Assembly (NCBI GenBank): GCA_003243865.1
Contig: QHBQ01000330.1
Span: forward strand, 1-6,020
DNA: 6,020 nucleotides
Origin: Candidatus Chloroheliales bacterium
Lineage (GTDB): Bacteria; Chloroflexota; Chloroflexia; QHBQ01
Reading direction: 5' to 3'
Position 1 is the first letter of the stretch, and the number at the start of each line of letters is the position of its first letter. Position numbers and translations under genes: made by a program. Shown here in pieces: positions 1-5,906 of this stretch. Under the pieces are notes generated by a model. That model was not told the DNA's origin and searched no databases. It was given only the letters and a program-made list of their open reading frames with translations.

Positions 1-624
1 TTCTACAACTACCCGATCAGCCAGGCAGCGGACATCCTGCTGCCGAAGGCTCATCTCGTGCCAGTCGGCGACGATCAGTTGCCCCACATCGAGCTAACCC
101 GCGAGATCGCGCGCGACTTCAACCGGATGTTCGGTGAGGTCTTCCCCGTGCCGGAGGCGCTGATCGGTCGCGTGCCGCGCCTGGTCGGGCTGGACAATAG
201 TGGCAAGATGTCTAAGAGCCTGGGCAATACCATCGAACTGAAGGACCCCGCCGAGATCGTCACCCGCAAGGTGATGGGGATGTACACCGACCCCACCCGT
301 CTGCGCGCCACCGACCCCGGTCATGTCGAGGGCAACCCGGTGTTCATCTACCACGATGCCTTCAACCCCGACAAGGATGAGGTGGAGGATCTGAAGGAAC
401 GCTACGTGCAGGGCAAGGTCGGCGATGTCGAGGTCAAGCGCAAGCTGGCTGCCGCGCTCAACACCTTGCTGGAGCCGATCCGCGACCGCCGCGCCTACTA
501 CGAGCAGCACATGGGTGAGGTGCGCGATGTGCTCTATCAAGGCACCCAGCGGGCCAAGCGTCTCGCCGAGCAAACCATGTCCCAGGTGCGCGAAGCGATG
601 GGCCTGGCGAGGTACTTCAAATGA
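1..624 (+). CDS. trpS: Tryptophanyl-tRNA synthetase, 3' part (5' end outside window)
   Basis: This cytoplasmic class I synthetase attaches tryptophan to tRNA-Trp. The reading frame is open from base 1 and ends at TGA 622-624, giving 207 visible residues; the N-terminal part with the HIGH-type ATP motif lies upstream of the window. The GTG at 58 is an internal valine codon, not a start. Visible family signatures are PVGDDQ followed by PHIELTREIARDFN (about residues 21-41) and a perfect KMSKS loop at residues 69-73 (205-219), which binds ATP in this fold. The variant here is KMSKSLGN rather than the KMSKSDPN of Bacillus-type enzymes. The helical C-terminal region ends in the usual VREAMGL-type tail, so the 3' end looks intact. 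It lies 84 nt upstream of trpC on the same strand, linking tryptophan charging to tryptophan synthesis; whether they share a transcript cannot be told from sequence. Confidence 0.96.
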   Translation, partial: FYNYPISQAADILLPKAHLVPVGDDQLPHIELTREIARDFNRMFGEVFPVPEALIGRVPRLVGLDNSGKMSKSLGNTIELKDPAEIVTRKVMGMYTDPTRLRATDPGHVEGNPVFIYHDAFNPDKDEVEDLKERYVQGKVGDVEVKRKLAAALNTLLEPIRDRRAYYEQHMGEVRDVLYQGTQRAKRLAEQTMSQVREAMGLARYFK

Positions 625-631
625 TGAGCCT

Positions 632-696
632 AAAGAGATTAAAGATTAAAGATGAAGCAGGTCGGTTTTGTTCTTTAATCTTTGGTCTTTAATCTC
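632..696. repeat. Opposed heptamer arrays forming a long AT-rich hairpin
   Basis: The trpS-trpC gap contains degenerate AAAGATT heptamers on the left (for example 641-647 and 648-654) and reverse-complementary CTTTAAT/CTTTGGT heptamers on the right (673-679, 680-686, 687-693). The two arms pair: 635-645 is a perfect 11-bp complement of 686-696, 646-647 can form two G-U pairs with 684-685, and 648-653 pairs with 678-683. As RNA this is a continuous 19-bp stem with a 24-nt loop. No T-run follows it, so it does not read as an intrinsic terminator. Its right arm ends one base before the trpC ribosome binding site, so it could influence trpC translation or RNA processing; that role is inference. 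The base composition contrasts sharply with the GC-rich flanking genes. Confidence 0.8.
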
Positions 697-697
697 C

Positions 698-703
698 GAG
701 GAA
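698..703 (+). promoter_or_regulatory. Ribosome binding site of trpC
   Basis: GAGGAA lies five bases upstream of the ATG at 709. It supports that ATG over the upstream in-frame TTG at 682, which would require translating repeat sequence and would place the start inside the hairpin arm. Confidence 0.75.
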
Positions 704-708
704 CCGCT

Positions 709-1497
709 ATGCTTGACCAGATAATTGGGCATAAGAGAGAAGAAATCGCCGAGGCCGAAGCGGCCATGCCGCTCACCGAACTCAGGAGGTTGGCAGCGTG
801 GCAACCACAGGCGAATGACTTTGCCGCTGCCTTGCGCCCGGTCAAAGCGCGACCAGGCCGCACCCCGGCATTGATTGCCGAGGTCAAGCGGGCCAGCCCC
901 TCACGCGGGGTGATGAATACCGACATTGACCCGGCGGCGCTGGCTCACGACTACGCCCACGCGGGCGCGGCAGCCATCTCGGTGCTGACCGACCGCAAGT
1001 TCTTTCGCGGCAGCCTGGAGGACCTCGAAGCGGTGCGCCACGCGGTTGCACAGCCCGTACTGCAGAAGGATTTTCTCATCAACGAGTACGGCGTCGTCCA
1101 GGCACGGGCGGCAGGAGCCGATGCGGTGCTGCTCATCGTCGCTGCGCTCGACAATGCTGAATTGCGCGACCTGCTGGCGGTGACGCATGGGCTAGGGATG
1201 AATGCGATCATCGAAGTTCACAACGAGCCTGAACTTGAACGGGCAATGCAGCTGGATACTCGCATCATCGGGGTGAACAATCGCAACCTGGCAACGTTTG
1301 AGGTGGACACCAACACCACGGCGCGACTGCGTCCGCTGGTACCGCCCACGCTCATCTTCGTTGCCGAAAGCGGCATCCGCACCGCCGCCGATGTTCAAGC
1401 CCTGCGCGAGATCAATGCTGACGCAATGCTGGTTGGTGAGGCACTGGTCACTAGCGGTGACGTGATGGCAAAGATTAAGGGGCTGCTCTACTCATGA
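709..1497 (+). CDS. trpC: Indole-3-glycerol-phosphate synthase
   Basis: It converts 1-(2-carboxyphenylamino)-1-deoxyribulose 5-phosphate to indole-3-glycerol phosphate with loss of CO2 and water, the fourth step from chorismate to tryptophan. The product is 262 residues, normal for a monofunctional TrpC. The TIM barrel begins with ALIAEVKRASPSRG, giving catalytic Lys60 and the SPS phosphate-site motif (63-65). Other conserved elements are SVLTD (91-95), LQKDF with catalytic Lys120, IIEVH with Glu169, GVNNRN with Asn190-Asn191, AESGI with Glu220-Ser221, and the phosphate-binding MLVGEAL (240-246). All expected catalytic residues are present. ATG 709 is chosen because it has a good GAGGAA site and starts at the usual N-terminal MLDxI. 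The stop overlaps the trpF start in ATGA (1494-1497), implying translational coupling. Confidence 0.97.
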   Translation: MLDQIIGHKREEIAEAEAAMPLTELRRLAAWQPQANDFAAALRPVKARPGRTPALIAEVKRASPSRGVMNTDIDPAALAHDYAHAGAAAISVLTDRKFFRGSLEDLEAVRHAVAQPVLQKDFLINEYGVVQARAAGADAVLLIVAALDNAELRDLLAVTHGLGMNAIIEVHNEPELERAMQLDTRIIGVNNRNLATFEVDTNTTARLRPLVPPTLIFVAESGIRTAADVQALREINADAMLVGEALVTSGDVMAKIKGLLYS

Positions 1498-2123
1498 GCG
1501 CGATCAAGGTGAAAATCTGCGGGATACGCGATGGGGAGATGGCGCTCGTCGCTACCGAAGCCGGGGCCGACTTCATCGGGCTGGTGTTCGTTCCCTCTAC
1601 TCCCCGCCAGGTGAGCGTGGAGCAGGCGGCGCAGATTGTCGGCGCACTGGGCAGCGATGGCCCAAAGGCGGTGGGCCTGTTCATGGATGTTCCAGCCTCG
1701 GAGATAAATGATGTTACCACCAGAGCGGGGTTGGATTACGTGCAGCTAACTGGCAACGAACCGCCGAAGCTGGTGGCGCAGCTAAACCGTCGGGTAATCA
1801 AGACGGTGCGCTGCGGCGGACAGTCACATATTGACGAGCTGCTGGCTGAGGTGGAAATCTGGCACGAAGCTGGCGCAACCGTGCTGCTTGACGCGCCCGG
1901 CATTGCCGGTGGTCACGGCAAGCTGGCCGACTGGGATTACGCCACCACCATCGCCTTGCGCTATCCGGTCATCCTCGCGGGTGGCCTCTCGCCCGCCAAC
2001 GTTGGTGAGGCAATCGAGCGCGTGCAGCCCTGGGCAGTGGACGTAAGCAGCGGCGTGGAGCGCGAACGCGGAGTGAAGGATGCTGCGCTGATCAGGGCGT
2101 TTATAGCGGCGGCGAAGGCATAA
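1494..2123 (+). CDS. trpF: Phosphoribosylanthranilate isomerase
   Basis: It performs the Amadori rearrangement of N-(5-phosphoribosyl)anthranilate to CdRP, the substrate of the preceding trpC product. The 209-residue length is typical of a stand-alone TrpF barrel. Visible motifs are VKICGI with general base Cys9, PSTPRQV with the conserved Arg38, GLFMDV (61-66), LLDAP with general acid Asp133, GGHGKLADW (139-147), VILAGGL (159-165) and the phosphate-binding DVSSGVE (183-189). The usual VQLHG strand reads VQLTG here (Thr86 in place of His). Catalytic Cys, Arg and Asp all remain, so the enzyme should be active. The start overlaps the trpC stop by four bases (ATGA), and an AAGGGG sits 11 bases upstream inside trpC. 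The TAA stop is followed within two bases by a palindromic repeat pair. Confidence 0.96.
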   Translation: MSAIKVKICGIRDGEMALVATEAGADFIGLVFVPSTPRQVSVEQAAQIVGALGSDGPKAVGLFMDVPASEINDVTTRAGLDYVQLTGNEPPKLVAQLNRRVIKTVRCGGQSHIDELLAEVEIWHEAGATVLLDAPGIAGGHGKLADWDYATTIALRYPVILAGGLSPANVGEAIERVQPWAVDVSSGVERERGVKDAALIRAFIAAAKA

Positions 2124-2124
2124 A

Positions 2125-2205
2125 CTCCCCTCCCGACGGGAGGGACTGGGGCGGGTGCATGCAGCACACCTACTCCCCCACCCAACCTCCCCCTTTGGGG
2201 AGGGG
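2125..2205. repeat. Inverted pair of REP-like GC-rich palindromic units
   Basis: Two related units face each other in the trpF-trpB gap. The left unit (2125-2157) has a stem CCCTCCC/GGGAGGG (2128-2134 with 2138-2144, three-base loop) followed by a G-rich tail, ACTGGGGCGGG. The right unit (2173-2205) is the same design on the opposite strand: a C-rich lead, then CCTCCCC/GGGGAGG (2186-2192 with 2197-2203, four-base loop). Reverse-complemented, the right unit aligns with the left in stem, loop position and G-rich tail. Between them is a small GTGC/GCAC hairpin (2155-2167). This arrangement resembles the paired REP (BIME) elements of enterobacteria in architecture only. Neither stem is followed by a T-run. 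A similar single unit lies at the end of trpA. Confidence 0.72.
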
Positions 2206-2235
2206 TTAACTGAACCTTAGAAATGGAGCATTACC

Positions 2236-3456
2236 ATGCAGACACTAGAGCAACCAACAGGCAGCTACAACCTACCCGACGCCAACGGGCGCTTCGGCGA
2301 GTTCGGCGGCAAGTACGCACCGGAGACGCTGATGGCCGCACTGGAGGAGTTGGAGCAGGCTTATGATAAGGCAAAGAACGACGTAGCCTTTGGCCGCGAG
2401 TTCCACGACCTCTGCCGCCACTATGTAGGCAGGCCCACCCCGCTGTACCACGCCAAGAAACTGAGCGCGGAACTGGGCGGCGCGCAGATCTACCTCAAGC
2501 GCGAGGATCTGGCTCACACTGGCGCACACAAGATTAACAACGCGCTGGGCCAGGCGCTGCTGGCGAAGCGGATGGACAAGCGGCGCATCATCGCCGAGAC
2601 TGGCGCGGGACAGCACGGCGTTGCCACCGCGACGGTGTGCGCGATGCTGGGGCTGGAGTGCATCGTCTACATGGGCGAGGTGGACGTGCACCGCCAGTCG
2701 CTCAACGTCTTCCGCATGAAGCTGCTGGGGGCGCGGGTCGAGGCAGTCAAGAGCGGCGGGCGCACCCTCAAGGACGCGATCAACGAAGCGATCCGCGATT
2801 GGGTGACGAACGTGGAGACAACGTTCTACATCATCGGCTCAGTGGTGGGGATGCACCCCTACCCGATGATGGTGCGCGACTTCCAGAGCGTGATTGGTCG
2901 CGAGGCGCGGGCGCAGTGCATCGAACAAATCGGCAGGCTGCCCGATTATATCGTCGCCTGCGTCGGCGGCGGCAGCAACGCAATGGGCATCTTCCATCCT
3001 TTCTACCACGACAGCAAGGTCAAGCTGCTCGGCGTGGAGGCGGGCGGCGAGGGCATCGAAACTGGCCGCCACGCCGCGCCGCTCACCGCTGGCACGCCGG
3101 GGGTGCTGCATGGCGCCCGCTCCTACCTGATGCAGACTGCAGACGGCCAGGTGATGGACACCGAGAGCATCAGCGCGGGGCTGGACTACCCCGGCGTCGG
3201 CCCGGAGCATAGCTATTTCAAGGACAGTGGGCGAGCCAGCTACACTGCCGCCACTGATGCACAGGCGTTGGAAGGGTTCAAGCTGCTCTGCCGCACCGAG
3301 GGTATAATTCCCGCGCTGGAGCCGAGCCACGCTATCTATACGGTGTCGCAACTCGCCCCCACCTTGCCAAGCGATGCGGTCATCGTGCTGAACCTGAGCG
3401 GGCGCGGCGACAAGGACATCAACACTGTCGCCAGCGTGCTAGGGGTGGAGCTATGA
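2236..3456 (+). CDS. trpB: Tryptophan synthase beta chain
   Basis: This PLP enzyme condenses indole with L-serine to make tryptophan, taking indole through a tunnel from TrpA in the alpha2-beta2 complex. It has 406 residues, normal for the TrpA-partnered TrpB1 type. Motifs in order: [13 protein letters not shown] near the N-terminus (18-30), RPTPLY (66-71), [16 protein letters not shown] with the PLP Schiff-base Lys99, AETGAGQHG with catalytic Glu121, the PLP phosphate-binding GGGSNA (244-249), [10 protein letters not shown] with Asp317, and NLSGRGDKD (386-394). No key residue is missing. ATG 2236 has a GGAG seven bases upstream and begins a normal-length N-terminus. It lies 112 nt after trpF, across the palindromic repeat pair, and its TGA overlaps the trpA start in ATGA (3453-3456), which suits equimolar production of the two subunits. 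Confidence 0.98.
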   Translation: MQTLEQPTGSYNLPDANGRFGEFGGKYAPETLMAALEELEQAYDKAKNDVAFGREFHDLCRHYVGRPTPLYHAKKLSAELGGAQIYLKREDLAHTGAHKINNALGQALLAKRMDKRRIIAETGAGQHGVATATVCAMLGLECIVYMGEVDVHRQSLNVFRMKLLGARVEAVKSGGRTLKDAINEAIRDWVTNVETTFYIIGSVVGMHPYPMMVRDFQSVIGREARAQCIEQIGRLPDYIVACVGGGSNAMGIFHPFYHDSKVKLLGVEAGGEGIETGRHAAPLTAGTPGVLHGARSYLMQTADGQVMDTESISAGLDYPGVGPEHSYFKDSGRASYTAATDAQALEGFKLLCRTEGIIPALEPSHAIYTVSQLAPTLPSDAVIVLNLSGRGDKDINTVASVLGVEL

Positions 3457-4292
3457 GCCGAATTGCCGAGGTGTTTGCCAGCCTGAAGCGCGAGAGCGCG
3501 ACGGCGATCATCCCTTACGTGATGGTTGGCGATCCCGATCTGGCGACTACGTTGGAGGTTGTTCCCACCCTAGTAGAGGGCGGAGCAGATCTGATCGAAC
3601 TGGGGGTACCGTTCAGCGACCCGATTGCCGAGGGGCCGACCATCCAGCGGGCGGCGGAGCGGGCGCTTGCCAGCCACACTAGCCTGGCCGACTGCCTGAG
3701 CGTAGCGAAGCAGCTACGTGAGCGCGGCGTAGCCGTGCCGCTGCTGCTGATGGGCTACTACAACCCCATTCACCATTACGGCATCGCTCGCTTCGCCGAC
3801 CACGCTGCTGCCGCTGGGGTAGACGGCGCAATCGTGCCTGACCTACCGCCGGAGGAGGCTGGCGAACTTGCCGCTGCGCTCAAGACCAAGGAGCTTGACC
3901 TCATCTTCCTGCTAACCCCTACCAGCACCGACCAGCGTATTGCCAGGGTGTGCAAGCCAGCAAGCGGGTTCATCTATTGCGTGTCGCTGCTGGGCGTAAC
4001 CGGCGCGCGGGCCGAGTTCAGCGCCAGCGTGGGCAGTCTGGTACAGCGCATCCGTCAGCACACCGATCTGCCCATCGCCATCGGCTTTGGCATCTCGCGT
4101 GCCGAACACGTTGCCCAGGCCGCCGCCATCGCCGACGGCGCAGTAATCGGCAGCGCCCTGATTGACAAACTGACCGCCGCCGAGGATAAGCCCGCCGCCG
4201 CCCGCGCCTACATTGCCGAACTGAAAGCGGCCACTCATCCACTTCTTCCCTCTCGCTCCCAGGGAGAGGGGTTGGGGGTGAGGGTAACATGA
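3453..4292 (+). CDS. trpA: Tryptophan synthase alpha chain with repeat-encoded C-terminus
   Basis: It cleaves indole-3-glycerol phosphate to indole and glyceraldehyde 3-phosphate inside the TrpAB complex. Residue numbering matches the Salmonella enzyme over much of the barrel: catalytic Glu49 in [11 protein letters not shown], Tyr175, and the loop-6 GVTGA with Thr183 are all present. The second catalytic acid, Asp60 in Salmonella (ADGPTIQ), is Glu60 here (AEGPTIQ), a conservative change. Phosphate-site elements GFGIS (211-215) and GSALI (233-237) are intact. At 279 residues it is about ten longer than usual. The extra tail, from about residue 264, is encoded by a GC-rich palindromic repeat (4242-4284) and reads [16 protein letters not shown], unlike any TrpA helix. 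Start: ATGA overlap with trpB, AGGGG seven bases upstream. The stop overlaps the aroH start in ATGA (4289-4292). Confidence 0.97.
   Translation: MSRIAEVFASLKRESATAIIPYVMVGDPDLATTLEVVPTLVEGGADLIELGVPFSDPIAEGPTIQRAAERALASHTSLADCLSVAKQLRERGVAVPLLLMGYYNPIHHYGIARFADHAAAAGVDGAIVPDLPPEEAGELAAALKTKELDLIFLLTPTSTDQRIARVCKPASGFIYCVSLLGVTGARAEFSASVGSLVQRIRQHTDLPIAIGFGISRAEHVAQAAAIADGAVIGSALIDKLTAAEDKPAAARAYIAELKAATHPLLPSRSQGEGLGVRVT
4242..4284. repeat. REP-like palindromic unit inside the 3' end of trpA
   Basis: The stem CCCTCTC/GAGAGGG (4248-4254 with 4264-4270) encloses an alternative inner CTCCC/GGGAG palindrome and is followed by a G-rich tail, GTTGGGGGTGAGGG (4271-4284). Design and orientation match the left unit of the pair at 2125-2157: a C/T-rich arm, G/A-rich arm, then a G-rich tail. 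It is read in frame as the last residues of TrpA, and its tail provides the aroH ribosome binding site. Peptides of the type [14 protein letters not shown] look familiar as in-frame translations of widespread intergenic repeats in several bacteria; that recollection is unverified here. Confidence 0.72.
4280..4284 (+). promoter_or_regulatory. Ribosome binding site of aroH, part of the repeat tail
   Basis: GAGGG ends four bases before the aroH ATG at 4289. A further run of five G (4274-4278) lies just upstream. Both belong to the G-rich tail of the palindromic unit that ends trpA, so the repeat appears to supply the translation signal. Coupling through the ATGA overlap would also help initiation. 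Confidence 0.55.
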
Positions 4293-4675
4293 AATGTCGA
4301 GGCATTCGCGGCGCGACTACGGTCGAGGCCAATACCAAAGCGGAGATCGTACTGGCGACCCAGGAGCTGCTGCGCCTACTGGTCGAAGCCAACCAGTTCG
4401 AGCTTGACGACCTGGCTGCCGCCATCTTTACCACCACGCCCGACCTGAACGCCGAGTTCCCCGCCTGGGCGGCGCGGCAGATGGGCTGGACTGAGGCCGC
4501 GCTGATGTGTGGCCACGAGATGAACGTGCCGGGCGCATTGCAGAAGTGCATCCGCGTGCTGCTGCTGGTCAACACCGACAAGCAGATGAGCGAGATCCAG
4601 CACGTCTACATCAAGGGCGCAAAGGACCTGCGCAAGCTGCCACCGGACCTGCCAGTGCTAAGTGCTGAGTGCTGA
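4289..4675 (+). CDS. aroH: Chorismate mutase, AroH class (monofunctional)
   Basis: It rearranges chorismate to prephenate, the entry to phenylalanine and tyrosine. At 128 residues it matches the trimeric AroH (pseudo alpha/beta-barrel) class of Bacillus subtilis, not the helical AroQ class. Active-site residues line up with a one-residue offset or none: Arg7 in RGIRGATT, Cys74 and Glu77 in LMCGHEMNV, Arg89 in LQKCIRVLL, and Tyr107 in HVYIKGA. Nothing catalytic is missing. The start overlaps the trpA stop by four bases. The last residues (roughly 122-128, ending LSAEC) are encoded by an AGTGCTG heptamer array and look adventitious. Its position is notable: it draws chorismate away from tryptophan yet sits directly behind trpBA. 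B. subtilis also keeps aroH beside its trp genes. Confidence 0.96.
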   Translation: MKCRGIRGATTVEANTKAEIVLATQELLRLLVEANQFELDDLAAAIFTTTPDLNAEFPAWAARQMGWTEAALMCGHEMNVPGALQKCIRVLLLVNTDKQMSEIQHVYIKGAKDLRKLPPDLPVLSAEC

Positions 4676-4677
4676 GT
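4654..4677. repeat. AGTGCTG heptamer array spanning the aroH stop
   Basis: Three tandem heptamers, AGTGCTA (4654-4660) and AGTGCTG twice (4661-4667, 4668-4674), are followed by a partial AGT. The array encodes the last codons of aroH and contains its TGA stop at 4673-4675. Its unit differs in sequence from the other heptamer arrays of the window but has the same seven-base period. Confidence 0.75.
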
Positions 4678-4713
4678 AGCATCAACATTTGGGGAACAAT
4701 GACGTTTCCATCC

Positions 4714-4748
4714 ACTTTCAACTTTTAACTTTCAACTTTCCACTCTCC
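4714..4748. repeat. Five-unit ACTTTCA heptamer array upstream of aroF
   Basis: Five contiguous seven-base units fill 35 bp: ACTTTCA, ACTTTTA, ACTTTCA, ACTTTCC and ACTCTCC. It is strongly pyrimidine-rich on the plus strand and lies 20 bases upstream of the aroF start, just before its ribosome binding site. The remainder of the 92-nt gap (4678-4713) shows no recognisable gene or confident promoter. Confidence 0.8.
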
Positions 4749-4751
4749 TAG

Positions 4752-4757
4752 AAGGGG
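4752..4757 (+). promoter_or_regulatory. Ribosome binding site of aroF
   Basis: AAGGGG lies ten bases before ATG 4768 and seven before the adjacent GTG 4765. Both starts are compatible with it, so the choice between them rests on start-codon preference and family N-termini. Confidence 0.6.
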
Positions 4758-4767
4758 TAACACAGTG

Positions 4768-5859
4768 ATGATTATCGTAATGAAATACGGCGCGACCCAG
4801 GAGCAGATTGACCACGTGGTGGAGCGGGTCAAGGAACACGGCTTCACCCCCCACCTTAGCGAAGGCGAACAACGCGCCATCATCGGCGTGGTTGGCTCCG
4901 ACCCCGACCGGCTGTACAACCAGTTGATGGGTCATGTAGAGACCCTCGGTGGGGTCGAGCAGGTGGTGCCGATCACCAAGAAGTACAAGTTGAGCAGCCG
5001 CGAGTTCCAGCCCGCCAATACAGTGGTAGACGTGGACGGGGTGAAGATCGGCGGTGAGGAACTGGTGGTGATGGCTGGGCCATGCTCGGTCGAGAGCGAG
5101 GAGCAGCTGATCAGCACCGCGAAGGCGGTCAAGGCGGCGGGAGCAAAGATCCTGCGTGGCGGCGCGTTCAAGCCGCGCACCTCACCCTACCAGTTCCGCG
5201 GACTGGGCAAGGGCGGGCTGGAACTGCTGGCCCAGGCGCGGGCAGAGACCGGCCTGAAGGTGATCACCGAGGTGCTGACCCCTGGCGATGTTGACCTGGT
5301 GGCGCAATACAGCGACATCCTGCAAATCGGTGCGCGCAATATGCAGAACTTCCTGCTGCTGGAGGAAGTGGGCAAGGCGGGCAAGCCCTGCCTGCTCAAG
5401 CGCGGTCTGAGCGCGACCATCGAGGAGTGGCTGCTGTCGGCGGAGTACATTCTGGCGACCGGCAACCGCCAGGTGATGCTCTGCGAACGTGGCATTCGCA
5501 CCTTCGAGACCTATACCCGCAACACAATGGACATCAGCGCCATTCCCGTAATCAAGAAGTTGAGCCACCTACCGATCATCGCTGACCCCTCGCACGGCAC
5601 CGGCAAGTGGTATCTGGTGCCGCCACTGGCGCTGGCAAGCGTGGCGGCGGGCGCTGACGGCCTGATCATCGAGGTGCATCCCGACCCCGACAAAGCCCTG
5701 AGCGATGGGCCGCAGTCGCTGAACCCGGAGAACTTCGCCAAACTGATGCCGCAGATCTCCTGGATTGCCGCCGCCGTTGGCCGCAGCGTTGACGACGTAC
5801 ACGACGAGTTCGAGCGCTACATGGAGCGTGCGCCAATTGCCAGCCTTATTAGAAAATGA
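4768..5859 (+). CDS. aroF: 3-deoxy-7-phosphoheptulonate (DAHP) synthase, type I with N-terminal ferredoxin-like domain
   Basis: It condenses phosphoenolpyruvate with erythrose 4-phosphate, the first step of the shikimate pathway. The product is 363 residues. Residues 1 to about 70 (beginning [10 protein letters not shown]) form the ferredoxin-like, ACT-related domain known in the Thermotoga maritima type, where it mediates feedback inhibition by aromatic amino acids. The barrel follows with AGPCSVES (103-110, metal ligand Cys106), [14 protein letters not shown] (128-141), LLKRG (209-213), DPSHGTG (273-279, His276), IEVHPDP (301-307, Glu302) and LSDGPQSL (311-318, Asp313). These match the Cys, His, Glu and Asp metal ligands of the family. 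ATG 4768 gives the usual MIIVMK start; GTG 4765 would add one Met. It is the last gene before a terminator, 92 nt after aroH, and supplies chorismate precursors to both branches encoded upstream. Confidence 0.97.
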   Translation: MIIVMKYGATQEQIDHVVERVKEHGFTPHLSEGEQRAIIGVVGSDPDRLYNQLMGHVETLGGVEQVVPITKKYKLSSREFQPANTVVDVDGVKIGGEELVVMAGPCSVESEEQLISTAKAVKAAGAKILRGGAFKPRTSPYQFRGLGKGGLELLAQARAETGLKVITEVLTPGDVDLVAQYSDILQIGARNMQNFLLLEEVGKAGKPCLLKRGLSATIEEWLLSAEYILATGNRQVMLCERGIRTFETYTRNTMDISAIPVIKKLSHLPIIADPSHGTGKWYLVPPLALASVAAGADGLIIEVHPDPDKALSDGPQSLNPENFAKLMPQISWIAAAVGRSVDDVHDEFERYMERAPIASLIRK

Positions 5860-5889
5860 CAAAGCCCCCTGCCGAAGCAAGGGGCTTTG
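5860..5889. terminator. Hairpin terminator, probably bidirectional
   Basis: A perfect nine-base stem, CAAAGCCCC (5860-5868) with GGGGCTTTG (5881-5889), encloses a 12-base loop and begins directly after the aroF stop codon. On the plus strand the T-run is only the TTT inside the stem, so it is a weak classical terminator in that direction. On the minus strand the stem is followed by a T-richer stretch, GTCATTTTC. Its position between two converging genes fits use from both sides. Confidence 0.8.
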
Positions 5890-5906
5890 CTGCCATGGGG
5901 GCTGGC

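Noticed and set aside
666..693. Promoter for trpC in the AT-rich gap (TTGTTC with TTTAAT)
   Set aside because: Spacing between the boxes is about 14 bases, too short, and AT-rich repeats give such matches by chance.
620..708. Tryptophan attenuator leader peptide or T-box upstream of trpC
   Set aside because: The only small ORF (621-692) contains no Trp codon, no alternative terminator with a T-run is present, and the 84-nt gap is too short for a T-box.
682..708. Upstream TTG start for trpC at 682
   Set aside because: It would translate repeat DNA as nine extra residues; the ATG at 709 has a well-spaced GAGGAA and matches the family N-terminus.
2128..2144. Intrinsic terminator after trpF
   Set aside because: The stem is followed by a G-rich tail and not by T residues, and the same unit recurs at the trpA end inside coding sequence, so it fits a repeat better.
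2637..3212. Long plus-strand open frame overlapping trpB
   Set aside because: It is an out-of-frame, Arg/Gly-rich shadow of trpB with no family motifs; trpB itself has all catalytic residues in the other frame.
2272..3351. Long minus-strand open frames opposite trpB (about 139 and 170 codons)
   Set aside because: Low-complexity antisense shadows expected in GC-rich coding DNA, with no motif or ribosome binding site that I can support.
4018..4581. 187-codon minus-strand frame across the trpA-aroH junction
   Set aside because: It is antisense to two well-supported genes, is Ser/Arg-rich, and includes the palindromic repeat; nothing suggests a real protein.
632..4748. CRISPR array
   Set aside because: The repeats are short contiguous heptamers with no regular unique spacers, and no cas genes are present.
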